A DNA stretch of 64,000 bases. Origin: Paenibacillus kyungheensis. Lineage in GTDB: Bacteria > Bacillota > Bacilli > Paenibacillales > Paenibacillaceae. The DNA is taken from assembly GCF_028606985.1 (NCBI RefSeq), contig NZ_CP117416.1, positions 2,456,001-2,520,000 of the forward strand. Reading direction: 5' to 3'. The position numbers were made by a program, and so were the translations under genes. The notes below the pieces were generated by a model. It did not search any database and was not told where the DNA came from. It was given only the letters and a program-made list of their open reading frames with translations. Position 1 is the first letter of the stretch. Every line of letters starts with the position of its first letter. Positions 9,501-19,200 of this stretch are shown here, piece by piece.

Positions 9501-9761
9501 GCAGAACGTAATCCCAAAGCCAAAATGGCGTTATTATTCAAATGGTATTTCACGTATTCTACCGAATTGGCATTACGTGGTAATCGGGACTCCAAAGTAG
9601 ATTATCAAGTCTATTGCGGACCGGCATTAGGTGCTTTTAATCAGTGGGTACAAGGTACTCTGCTAGAGCACTGGCAACAAAGACATGTAGACCAAATAGC
9701 AGACAAGTTAATGAAAGAGACTGCCGATTTATTAAATCATCGCTTGCTTCATAGCTTTTAA
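6501..9761 (+). CDS. Trans-acting acyl hydrolase/acyltransferase/enoyl reductase (AT-AT-ER)
   Basis: A free-standing 1086-residue protein that serves the AT-less PKS. Domain 1 (about 1-300) has GSSLGEF with nucleophile Ser99 and the His motif AFHS, but the arginine that holds malonyl in malonyl transferases is Gln124. That is what acyl hydrolases of the PedC type lack, so this domain is probably a proofreading hydrolase. Domain 2 (about 338-630) has GHSLGEF with Ser423, Arg448 in YRGALM and AFHS, and should be the malonyl-CoA:ACP transferase for all modules. Domain 3 (about 655-1086) begins near AYIAGGMYGGIAS and is a flavin-dependent PfaD-type enoyl reductase that works in trans. The order resembles the AT-AT-ER proteins of other trans-AT clusters. 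The start has GGGAGG 6 nt upstream. It is the first gene of the operon. Confidence 0.93.
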   Translation: MNKKNVLMFSGQGSQYYQMGKKLFDQDQQYRQIMLDLDKIAIDMIDISIVHTIYNNEFRNSPQFTRTLLSHPAIFMVEYALAQVLITRGIQVDYVLGSSLGEFAAATIAGVFDASTALTCVIQQAKCFEQYSSSGSMLTVLSSVAIYDQLPQIQYCTLVSVSYDGHFVISGPVEKLASIQNYLGQQSIACQLLPVSFAFHSSAIDSAEPSYLAFLKTISFQKPTLPYLSCMQGGLITAIQPDHFWQVARQPILFQQTVRQIESLGSHLYIDSSPGGTLSALVKRNLDTYSLSSTSSILAPAGDEMVNIERLCNQINSDDDSTPYSSVPSQPQGGEKLMRAYVFPGQGSQFKGMGKEYFAEFPDLVAQADQILGYSIEELCLNDPQKQIGHTAFTQPALYVVNALMYYSMIKKNNIPDYVAGHSLGEFNALLAAEVFDFATGLKIVQYRGALMGEASGGAMAAIVGLDQSNIERIVKEHRFHTIDIANLNTPSQIVISGPKDDLVQAQAIFEQQGATNYVMLKVSAAFHSRYMATVQQKFAAYLDQFDFNMPAIPVISNVYARPYQSNNLHECMVQQITSSVQWTDSIRYLMGKEVNEIIQVGPGKAVTNMVAAIQRDASPLIVEESTVEQPHKVNVPTVHRYDASTLGCNEFKKEYNLKLAYIAGGMYGGIASVSMVSTLANYGCLAFLGTGGLTMERIEADIIAIQQTLQHRESYGVNFLHNQVQPDMEQQLVELLLKHQVNIIEAKGFLTITPALVYYRVSGLSLDSNSEIKTAHRIIAKCSRPEIATLFMSPPPQHIVDQLVQSRHITAEQAHLAKQIPMADDICAEADSGGYTDSAVMMTLLPSLLSLRTAIMKQYSYRRKIRIGAAGGIGTPEAAAAVFVMGADFILTGSINQCTVEAGTSAMVKELLQQINVQDTEYAPAGEMFELGAKVQVLKKGLYFPARANKLYELYRQYNAIEEIDEKTKTRLQEQYFKKSFTDIYADVKQTYSSQEIERAERNPKAKMALLFKWYFTYSTELALRGNRDSKVDYQVYCGPALGAFNQWVQGTLLEHWQQRHVDQIADKLMKETADLLNHRLLHSF

Positions 9762-9795
9762 CTACAACTTATTCTAGCGCGAAGGAGCCAAATGA

Positions 9796-11037
9796 ATGCA
9801 GATAAATACAGATGTATTGATTGTCGGTGGTGGAATAGCAGGTGTCTCATTAGCTCTGGCGATGGGCAAAAAAGGTCATGATGTGACTCTAGTAGAACGG
9901 GTAAAACAATTTAAGCCTATCCCTAAAGGAGATTTTCTACAGCCGGTGACGATAGAGTTGTTAAAAGGATTGGATGTTCTTCCGGAAATTCGTAAACACT
10001 GCGCGCTAGTCACCAAAGTTCATTATGGAACATTAGGCGGGATACGCTGCTTTTCAGGAGATTACAGTACGATGGATATTCCTATTCAATATGCACTAAA
10101 TGGAGATCATCATAAAATTCATGAAGGCATATTTAATGCAGCAATCGCGCTTCCTAATGTTCACTTCTATGCTGGAGTCAATGCTCAACAGCTATTATAC
10201 GATAATGGCAAAGTCATCGGACTTGAAGCAACAACCGATGGAGAACCAATGACTATTCATAGCAAAGTTGTAGTAGGATCAGATGGCATTAAGTCGAAGA
10301 TTCGAGAACAGTTAGGGCTCAAACACCATTTATATCCTTACGAAGAGAAAAAAGCTAAAATGTTTGCTTTTTCTTTTCATATGGACGAAGATCCACCAGC
10401 AGAAGCCAGTTTCTTTTTTGGAAGTGGCGTAAGCTGTGGAGTATTTCCATTGCCTAATAAGCGTACACGTGTATATCTCGCACTTCGTAAAGAGCTGTGG
10501 CAGAGTATCAAAGATGATGGGATTGATTCGTTACGCCAATTACTGCTATCGCTTTGTCCGCATCTTCAGCAAGAATTAACACAGATAACAGATTTTAAAC
10601 AAGTGCAGTCGATTCCGGCATTTTATCTAGATACAGATAAATGGGCAGTAGATGGAGCTGTTCTGTTGGGGGATGCTTGTCATGCATTAAGTCCTGCGCT
10701 GGGGCAAGGAATGAATCTGGCGATTCAAGGTGCTATGGAGCTTAGTGAAACGTTGACTACAGCATTATCGACTGAAAATTATTCGGAGTCGATGTTGCGT
10801 TCTTATGAAAAGAAAAGACGTAAATATGTAAAATTAATTCAGCAAAATAGCACAGCTCACACGTTCTGCTGGTTTGTTAAAAATAGTTCGTTTATCAAAT
10901 TACGCAATGCGGCTTTTCGTCGTATGGGTCGTTGTCCTAATCTTCTAGAAGCTCAAATGCTAACAACATCGGGATATAGTGATAAGTCACCATCGTTTTC
11001 CTATTTGCTTCGTTTTGCAGGTATTATGAAACCTTAA
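9796..11037 (+). CDS. FAD-dependent monooxygenase (group A)
   Basis: A 413-residue flavoprotein hydroxylase of the UbiH/PHBH type. The N-terminal dinucleotide-binding motif is VLIVGGGIAG and is followed by VTLVER. The second FAD motif is LLGDACHALSPALGQGMN near residue 290. The expected reaction is NAD(P)H-dependent insertion of one oxygen atom into a cluster intermediate or product. The substrate cannot be predicted, and no separate reductase is needed in this group. GAAGGAG lies 8 nt before the start. The gene sits 34 nt after the AT-AT-ER gene and 20 nt before the first PKS gene, so it is part of the same operon. Its place before the PKS genes leaves a role in starter-unit formation open. 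Confidence 0.9.
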   Translation: MQINTDVLIVGGGIAGVSLALAMGKKGHDVTLVERVKQFKPIPKGDFLQPVTIELLKGLDVLPEIRKHCALVTKVHYGTLGGIRCFSGDYSTMDIPIQYALNGDHHKIHEGIFNAAIALPNVHFYAGVNAQQLLYDNGKVIGLEATTDGEPMTIHSKVVVGSDGIKSKIREQLGLKHHLYPYEEKKAKMFAFSFHMDEDPPAEASFFFGSGVSCGVFPLPNKRTRVYLALRKELWQSIKDDGIDSLRQLLLSLCPHLQQELTQITDFKQVQSIPAFYLDTDKWAVDGAVLLGDACHALSPALGQGMNLAIQGAMELSETLTTALSTENYSESMLRSYEKKRRKYVKLIQQNSTAHTFCWFVKNSSFIKLRNAAFRRMGRCPNLLEAQMLTTSGYSDKSPSFSYLLRFAGIMKP

Positions 11038-11057
11038 TTTGACGGAGGTGAAGAGTA

Positions 11058-14000
11058 ATGGAATCGAAAAGAGCCGATATCGCTATTGTAGGGATATCTT
11101 GTCGCTTTCCCGGTGCGAATGGGTATGAGGAATTTTGGAACAATCTTGAAGCAGGCGTCAATTCTATTCAAGAAATTCCCGCTGATCGTTGGAATATTCA
11201 AGACTATTACTCTGCCGATGTACTGGAAGCAGGCAAAACCAATAGTAAATGGTGTGGAGCGATCGATCGTGTGTACGATTTTGATCATCGGTTTTTCAAT
11301 ATTTCGCCACGTGAGGTAAACAATATGGACCCTCAACAGCGATTATTGCTAGAGGAAACATGGCATTGTATTGAAGATTCAGGTATTCCATTATCACTAT
11401 TGCAACAACAAATCACTTCGGTCTACGCAGGTATTATGTCGGCTGATTATTTACAAGAGATCAGCAGTCTGGATCAGCAAGACATCGATAGTTACGCTTG
11501 TCTAGGTACATATGAAAGTCTGTTAACCAATCGAATATCTTATATTTTGAATTTAAAAGGGATAAGTATGCCTATTAATGCAGCTTGTGCTTCATCACTG
11601 GTGGCTGTCCATGAAGCCAGACGTGCATTAATTCATGGTGATTGTAATTATGCTATCGCTTCGGCTGTGAATCTAAATCTTCATCCTATGAAATATGTTT
11701 CTTTTGCTCAATCTCGAATGCTTAGTTCAGATGGTCAATGCAAAACATTTGATCAACAAGCGAATGGGTATGTGCCTGGCGATGGGGTTGCAGTCCTTTT
11801 GTTACAACGACTAGATCAAGCGATAGCAGATGGGAATCATGTCTATGGAGTGATTCGGGGATCGGCTGTGAATCATGTCGGGAAAAGCGTTTCTTTAACT
11901 GCTCCCAAAATGGAATCTCAACAACAAGTTATTCAAGCCGCTTATCAATCTGCTGATGTAAAAGCATCGACTATCAATTATATTGAAGCTCATGGTACAG
12001 GTACATCGCTAGGTGATCCGATAGAAATCGAAGCTTTAACTCAAACATTTCGTACAGATACTTCAGATAATGGATATTGTCAGATTGGTTCGGTCAAAAC
12101 CAATATCGGACATCTGGAAAGTGCAGCTGGAATGGCTGGGATCATTAAAGTGTTAATGATGATGAAGCACCAAAAGATACCGGCTTCTCTAAATATCCAA
12201 ACACTGAATCCGATGATCGATTTTGACTCTACTCCATTTCAAGTCACTACAAAATGTAGTGTATGGGAACGAGTTGCTACAGATCAACCTTTGCGAGCAG
12301 GAGTAAGTTCTTTTGGATTTGGCGGTGTTAATTCTCATATTTTGTTGGAAGAATATATACCTGATTCTGCTCATGAGGTTGTAGAATCATCACTCCCTAC
12401 ACCTGTCACTCAATTCATTGTATTATCTGCCAAAACGATTCAAAGTCTTGAGCAATTGATTGACCATTGGAAAAACTGGATCGAGCATATCGAGGAAAAA
12501 GAGTATTCATTTCATGATATATGTAGAACACTTTTACATGGGAGAGAATCTTTTTCTTATCGAGTAGGCAGTATCGTATCTTCTATCAGCGATATCAAAA
12601 AATGGCTACAAACGGCTGCTTCGCATATTATCAAAGCAGATCAACCGTATTGGAGCTTGGATACAACAGGCTTATCATGGAGAGGTTATGCTGATATTCA
12701 ATCAAGTTCTATCTACAGTTCTCTGTATAAGCAAAAACAAGAAGAAACGTTGAATATTCTTCGACAGATGACCCAAGATCCTAATCAAACTGAAGGTTAT
12801 TATCAAGAAGTATGGCTTGATAAGGATATCGAATTATATGCATTTATAAGTGGATATAGTTATGCATGTACGTTAATTGAATTAAGTACATTACCAGAAC
12901 TCGTGACAGCATTTGGAAAAGGAACATGGATCGGTCTTGCTATTAGTAAGGTTTTACCTATTACAACGATTATGAATCTGTTACTTCATCAAGCAAATCA
13001 AGAAGAGATGGTGCTTAATAGACCTTCTATTCCTTTATATACAGGGAATCATGCCTATATCGCACCTCTAGTATGGGATGCTGCATATGTTGAATATCTG
13101 TCCAATCAATTATCAGAACTTGCGCAATATGAGCAGATATCACGTATTCAACAAGAACATATCAACAAAGCTAAAATGTTATACGCTCATCAGTATACGT
13201 TTAGATCATTGCTAGAAGAATGGAATAAGATCATACAAGAAAAATATAAAATCGATATTATCAAATGGATGATTCAAGATAAACCGATGACTTGTGATTA
13301 TCCAATCGCTCAGATCAATATGATAATACTGTTAAGTATTGTGTATTCCTTACGCAAATTGAAACAAAAATGGAATCTATCCGAGCAATATACTTTTGAT
13401 CATAAAGCTTGGCAAGAATGTATAGATTTATTAGATGATGAGATGCTTAGCAAGCAAGACGCATTGGAACTTATTATGCATACTAATCTGGATGCTGAGC
13501 GTATAGCCCATTCATTGTCGCAACAACCAAATCAAATCAATAAGCAACATGATTATTCTATACTTTATGCGCATAATCATACGCTTACTGAAATAGATCA
13601 TCCTTCTGACTGGTTGTCGCACCTGGTGTATACAGAAGATAAGTCATCTGCATTGGGAGAAGAACTATTTGCAGATCACATGATAACTAACAAACAATGT
13701 GTTATCCATTTAAACGGTTCTTATACAGAACAGTTATTACAATTGTGGCTACATGGCATTGATATTCGCTGGGATGTATTTTACAAAAATCAATCTTACA
13801 CCAAAGTGAGCTTACCTTTATATGCCTTTCAACGTACTACATTTCGACTGCAAGCCAATACCAAAACAAAGCAAAAATCGATACAAAATGATATAGCTTC
13901 ACATCCGATGGTACAACAAAATCAATCGACAACAGATCGTATTGCTTTTCAATCTACATTTACAGGAGAAGAATTCTTTTTGTGGGATCATCTGGTACAA

Positions 14001-16205
14001 GGGGTTGCTGTGTTACCTGGTGTAGCTTACTTGGAAATGGCTGTTGCAGCCCTTCAAAAAGCGAGCGGGATGTTAACAAAAGTTCAGACTGGCTTTGTCT
14101 TGAACCATGTAACATGGACACAACCTATCTATGTTACAGACCAACCAATTGATGTACACATCTATCTGTATTCAGCAAAACAAGAACAATTACGCTATGA
14201 GATTGCTGTAAAGCATCAGGATTCTAGTCTTTCTGTATGTGGTCATGGCATAGTTATGCTGAAGAACTATTCAGAATCTCAGCTATCAACTATTGACCCT
14301 GAAGAACTTCAGCAGTTATCTACACAACAACAATGGGATGCTACAACTTGCTATCACCAACTGGATCAATGGGGGCTGAATTATGGTGATAGTCATCAAG
14401 GTATTGATCATATATGGATAGATAAGCAACAAGCCGTAGCCAAAATAAAGCTGCCAGCGAAGATCGAAACTACGCTATCCGATTATATATTGCATCCGGC
14501 GATGCTCGACTCGGCATTACAAGTTGCTATTTTATTTACAATGTCTCAACAGGATACACATTTGAAAGAAAAACCTCAGTTACCTTTTGCTTTGGAAGAG
14601 TTAGAGTATATTCAAGCTTGTACGACGACAATGTGGGTATGTATTCGTTGGAGCGAAGGCAGTAGTGTTCAGGACAAAGTGCAAAAGTTAGATATAGATC
14701 TTTATAATGATTCAGGGCAACTATGTATACGCATATCAAAATATACAGCTAGAACATTAGAAGGACAATTATTAGAGTCATCCCGAGTACCAGCACTGAC
14801 TGAATTACCTGAACAGGTAACCATGTTTGCACCGGTATGGGATACCTTATCAGTAGATGAAGTTGTAAGCCTAGATCATACTGCAATACATCAACAAAAA
14901 ATGCTGGTGATAGGAAGTTCTGATATGCAGTGGATCGCTCTTTCTTCTGATTATCCAAATGCTATACGCTGGGAATGGAAAACAGACCAGAATATTGAGT
15001 CTATCTATCAGTCGTTACTTCTTTATGGTCAGATCGATCATATAGTATGGATAGTTTCTGATCTTCCATCAGATGTGACTCATAGTGAAGCGATTATATA
15101 TGGACAAGAACAAGGTGTAATTCAGCTTTTTCGTCTGATCAAAAGTTTATTTCAACACCATGATGATCGTCATGTATTGGAATGGACGATAGTCACTATG
15201 AATACGCAACGGGTATCGCCTTCTGAACAAGTTAAACCTATTCATAGCAGCATTAACGGCTTAATAGGTTCACTGGCTAAAGAAATAAAAAATTGGCATT
15301 TTCGTGTAGTTGATCTTGAACAGACAGAGGCGATAGACTGGCAACTTATTTTTTCATTACCACCTCATCCTGATGGTGATGTGATAAGTTATCGTAGATC
15401 GCAGTGGCATCAACAGCAACTTATTCCGGTACAGTATACAGCTATTCAACACACTGCTTATCGTAAAAATGGTGTGTATATAGTGATCGGTGGTGCAGGA
15501 GGGATCGGCGAAGTATGGAGCGAGTACATGATACGCCATTATCAAGCAAAGATTATTTGGATTGGTAGACGTGATATCAATGAACAGATTGAATCCAGCT
15601 TACATCATTTAGCACAGTATGGCACAGCACCTGAATATATCAGTGCAGATGCCGCTGATCCAGACGATCTAGAAAGAGTATATCAAGAAATCATCAAGCG
15701 TTATCCTCAGATTAACGGTGTTATCCATGCAGCAATTTCTTTATTAGACAACACACTCATGCAGATGGATGAAGAGCGGTTTCGCGGAGCGTTGACAGCC
15801 AAAGTGAATGTGTGTGCCAGTATAGAACACGTATTTCAAAAAACGAATCTTGATTTTGTGCTGTTTTTTTCTTCAATCAATGCATTTGCTAAGCCAGCAG
15901 GTCAAAGTAATTATGCAGCAGGCTGTACGTTTAAAGACACATTTGCACAATATCTAGCCACTCGTTGGACATGTGCTGTCAAAGTCATGAATTGGGGATA
16001 TTGGGGAAGTGTAGGCACAGTAGCATCAAGGAACTATCGTGAACGTATGCTCAAACAGGGAATCGGTTCGATCGAACCTCAAGAAGCGATGCAAGCATTA
16101 GAATGGTTGCTTGTTTCTCCATGTCAACAGATAGGGCTAATCAAACAAGTAGATGAACGCAATGTGTATCATATCAATGAAGAAGAACTAATGATTGTAC
16201 AATGA
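11058..16205 (+). CDS. Trans-AT PKS 1: KS1-[AT-like segment]-DH-KR
   Basis: First module of the assembly line, 1715 residues, with no ACP of its own. KS1 (about 6-435) has Cys177 in an unusual AACASS motif plus His312 (HGTGT) and His352 (NIGH), so the condensation triad is complete. Residues about 470-900 are an unusually long linker. Within it GKGTWIGLAISKVLP (near 620) lines up with the nucleophile elbow of acyltransferases but lacks the serine. DH (about 950-1240) keeps His978 in HLVQGVAVLP and Asp1151 in DSALQ, so it should be active. KR (about 1260-1700) has GGAGGIGEVW and Tyr1619 in NYAAGC. The cMT and ACP that finish the module open the next protein. No loading module precedes KS1. The start ATG follows GGAGGTG. 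Confidence 0.92.
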   Translation: MESKRADIAIVGISCRFPGANGYEEFWNNLEAGVNSIQEIPADRWNIQDYYSADVLEAGKTNSKWCGAIDRVYDFDHRFFNISPREVNNMDPQQRLLLEETWHCIEDSGIPLSLLQQQITSVYAGIMSADYLQEISSLDQQDIDSYACLGTYESLLTNRISYILNLKGISMPINAACASSLVAVHEARRALIHGDCNYAIASAVNLNLHPMKYVSFAQSRMLSSDGQCKTFDQQANGYVPGDGVAVLLLQRLDQAIADGNHVYGVIRGSAVNHVGKSVSLTAPKMESQQQVIQAAYQSADVKASTINYIEAHGTGTSLGDPIEIEALTQTFRTDTSDNGYCQIGSVKTNIGHLESAAGMAGIIKVLMMMKHQKIPASLNIQTLNPMIDFDSTPFQVTTKCSVWERVATDQPLRAGVSSFGFGGVNSHILLEEYIPDSAHEVVESSLPTPVTQFIVLSAKTIQSLEQLIDHWKNWIEHIEEKEYSFHDICRTLLHGRESFSYRVGSIVSSISDIKKWLQTAASHIIKADQPYWSLDTTGLSWRGYADIQSSSIYSSLYKQKQEETLNILRQMTQDPNQTEGYYQEVWLDKDIELYAFISGYSYACTLIELSTLPELVTAFGKGTWIGLAISKVLPITTIMNLLLHQANQEEMVLNRPSIPLYTGNHAYIAPLVWDAAYVEYLSNQLSELAQYEQISRIQQEHINKAKMLYAHQYTFRSLLEEWNKIIQEKYKIDIIKWMIQDKPMTCDYPIAQINMIILLSIVYSLRKLKQKWNLSEQYTFDHKAWQECIDLLDDEMLSKQDALELIMHTNLDAERIAHSLSQQPNQINKQHDYSILYAHNHTLTEIDHPSDWLSHLVYTEDKSSALGEELFADHMITNKQCVIHLNGSYTEQLLQLWLHGIDIRWDVFYKNQSYTKVSLPLYAFQRTTFRLQANTKTKQKSIQNDIASHPMVQQNQSTTDRIAFQSTFTGEEFFLWDHLVQGVAVLPGVAYLEMAVAALQKASGMLTKVQTGFVLNHVTWTQPIYVTDQPIDVHIYLYSAKQEQLRYEIAVKHQDSSLSVCGHGIVMLKNYSESQLSTIDPEELQQLSTQQQWDATTCYHQLDQWGLNYGDSHQGIDHIWIDKQQAVAKIKLPAKIETTLSDYILHPAMLDSALQVAILFTMSQQDTHLKEKPQLPFALEELEYIQACTTTMWVCIRWSEGSSVQDKVQKLDIDLYNDSGQLCIRISKYTARTLEGQLLESSRVPALTELPEQVTMFAPVWDTLSVDEVVSLDHTAIHQQKMLVIGSSDMQWIALSSDYPNAIRWEWKTDQNIESIYQSLLLYGQIDHIVWIVSDLPSDVTHSEAIIYGQEQGVIQLFRLIKSLFQHHDDRHVLEWTIVTMNTQRVSPSEQVKPIHSSINGLIGSLAKEIKNWHFRVVDLEQTEAIDWQLIFSLPPHPDGDVISYRRSQWHQQQLIPVQYTAIQHTAYRKNGVYIVIGGAGGIGEVWSEYMIRHYQAKIIWIGRRDINEQIESSLHHLAQYGTAPEYISADAADPDDLERVYQEIIKRYPQINGVIHAAISLLDNTLMQMDEERFRGALTAKVNVCASIEHVFQKTNLDFVLFFSSINAFAKPAGQSNYAAGCTFKDTFAQYLATRWTCAVKVMNWGYWGSVGTVASRNYRERMLKQGIGSIEPQEAMQALEWLLVSPCQQIGLIKQVDERNVYHINEEELMIVQ

Positions 16206-16224
16206 TCAGAAAAGGGAGATCTTT

Positions 16225-19200
16225 ATGTCTGATAATGAACAACTATATGATCAACAGCAACAGTTAGATGAACTAAATCAATGGCTTGTTCAATTATTGT
16301 ATGTGCAGATGCAAAAGATAGGCTATACAGCAGATATGCCTATAGCGGAGCTATTAGACTTACTTCCTAAAACAAATCAAATGTATATGAAATGGCTACA
16401 ACAAACGGTAACTGTTTTTAACCAGAATTCGTTTCCTTTGCTACATGCTGATGAAGTATGGAACAACTGGACAGAACACAAAGAACAATGGTTAAAAGAT
16501 GATAACATGCGTGCCAAAGTGATTTTAGCTGAAACGATGCTCTTGTCCTTACCTGATATTTTACATGGTGATAAGCCAGCAACCGACTTGATGTTTTCAC
16601 ATGCTTCGATGGATCTGGTAGAAGGAATCTACAAGCACAATAAGATAGCAGATCATTTTAATCATATGGTTGCAGATCAGGTCATTGCTCAGATTCAAAC
16701 CATAGATCAGAAGAGTAATTCTAAATCATTGCGTATTTTGGAAATAGGAGCAGGCACAGGTGGAACAAGCGCTTTATTATTTTCCAGATTAGAACCGTAT
16801 GCAGCATATATAGAAGAATATGCGTATACTGATATTTCCAAATCTTTTCTCAATCATGCTCGTAAACATTATGGGATTCACTACGATTATTTAACATATC
16901 ATCTTCTAAATATTGAAGAATCTATGCTGAATCAGCAGATTGATATAGGTGGTTACGATCTAGTCTTAGCGACCAATGTGCTACACGCTACACGCGATAT
17001 TCGTTTAACTTTACGTAATGCCAAAGCGTTATTAAAAAAAGACGGTCAAATCATTATTAATGAAATTATTGAATATTCTTTGTTTAATCATGTCACTTTT
17101 GGTCTGCTTCAAGGATGGTGGTTGTATGAAGATCCGGTATTGCGTATTCCGGGTTGTCCGTTGCTGACTCCTAAGCAATGGAGCAATGTACTGGAACAAG
17201 AAGGATATCAGCAGATTACGTATCCAACGGTAGAGACTGAATTTCTAGGGCAACAGGTGATCACTGCTATAAGTGATGGAATTGTTCGTCAGAAAAAAGA
17301 AATCGCTATTCCTAAACATCATGATGCAGAGAAAATGATCCAACAACCTGTAACAACAAAAGAAGTATCCAACAAAGTCACTTTGACATCAACAACACAA
17401 CAATCTGAAGAGTTAGTAAAACAGAAAAGTATGGAGCACTTCAAAGTAGTCATTGGACAGATTTTGGAAGTGGAACCCGATAGTATAGATGTTAGTGAAG
17501 AACTTGAAATGTATGGTATGGATTCTATTTTAATTATTCAATTAACAGATGAACTGAATAAAGTCATGGAAGAGCACGTGAGTAGTGTGCTCTTTTTTGA
17601 ATACTCTACTATAGCCTCGTTAGTCGAGTATTTTATCACCAATCGCTATCAAGCTTTGATGAAGATGTTGGGAGAAAAAGTAGAGTCAGATTCCGAAGAA
17701 AGTACTGATCCTATTGCAACTGTAAATGTGCTAGAAGAGGTTATTCCTTATACTTCTACAGTGATCACAGAACCATTAGTTGAACCTGATACTGAATCTA
17801 TAACATCAACTGCATCAACAGATTCACGCCAACAAGATATCGCTATTATTGGACTAGCAGGTCGATATGCACAAGCCGATGATATGGATGAATTCTGGAA
17901 TCAACTACAACAAGGTAAAAGTGCTATTACCGAAATACCTACCGAGCGCTGGAAATGGCAAAATCATTACCGTTCTGAAAAAGGGCAAACCGGATTTTCT
18001 TATAGCAAGTGGGGAGGATTTATCAAAGGTATTGATACGTTTGATCCTTTATTTTTTTATATTTCTCCCAAAGAAGCAGAACAAATGGACCCGCAAGAAC
18101 GACAATTTTTACAAATTGCTTATTCTTGTATTGAAGATGCCGGCTATATTCCGCAACAATTAAGTAATTCGCAAAAAGTAGGTGTATTTGTAGGTGTGAT
18201 GAATGGAAACTATCCTACTGGATCATCATACTGGTCTATAGCCAATCGGGTCTCATATAGTTTTAATTTTGTAGGACCTAGTCTGGCTGTGGATACAGCA
18301 TGTTCATCATCGCTAACAGCTATTCATTTAGCATTAGACAGTTTGTACAGTGGAACCAGTGACTGTGCAATTGCTGGCGGGGTGAATCTGATTGTAGATC
18401 CTGTACACTATGCACGATTATGTGAAAAAAATATGCTTTCTCCTGGAGAACAATGTCGTTCTTTTGGCGAATCTGCTGATGGATTTGTAGACGGAGAAGG
18501 AGTAGGCGCTATCGTATTAAAGCCTCTTCAGCAAGCGATACAAGATGGGGATCATATCTATGGAGTGATCAAAGGCAGTATGATCAATGCAGGTGGCAAA
18601 ACCAAAGGCTATACCGTTCCTAACCCGGCGCTTCAGTCGAAAGTGGTTGCTGATGCTATACAAACATCGGGTATAGATGCACGTATGATTAGTTATATTG
18701 AAGCTCATGGTACAGGAACAGCACTAGGTGATCCTATCGAAATCGAAGGATTGCGCAGAGCATTTGCTCAACATACTACAGATACGCAATTTTGTGCGAT
18801 CGGTTCTATCAAGTCTAATATCGGTCATTGCGAAAGTGCAGCAGGCATAGCCGGATTAAGTAAAATCTTATTACAATTTCAACACCAGCAATTAGTACCA
18901 TCGCTTCATTCTAATCGATTGAATCCTAATATTCAGTTTGAACATACTCCTTTTCATGTTCAACAACAGTTAACAGCATGGAATAGACCACAAATTGAAC
19001 AAGGTGGTTATCAAGAAGAAATACCGAGAATAGCAGGTATTTCTTCTTTTGGTGCAGGCGGAGCCAATGCTCATCTGATTGTGGCAGAGTATATGCCTGC
19101 CTTTGTTCACCAGCAACTACATGATCAGCAAGATTACAACAGTCCTCCTGTAGCTATTGTATTGTCTGCTCGTACAGAAGAACGATTACAGGTAATTATG

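Noticed and set aside
11034-11336. A 100-codon minus-strand frame at the start of PKS 1
   Set aside because: It is antisense to the conserved N-terminus of KS1, with no family resemblance and no start signal.
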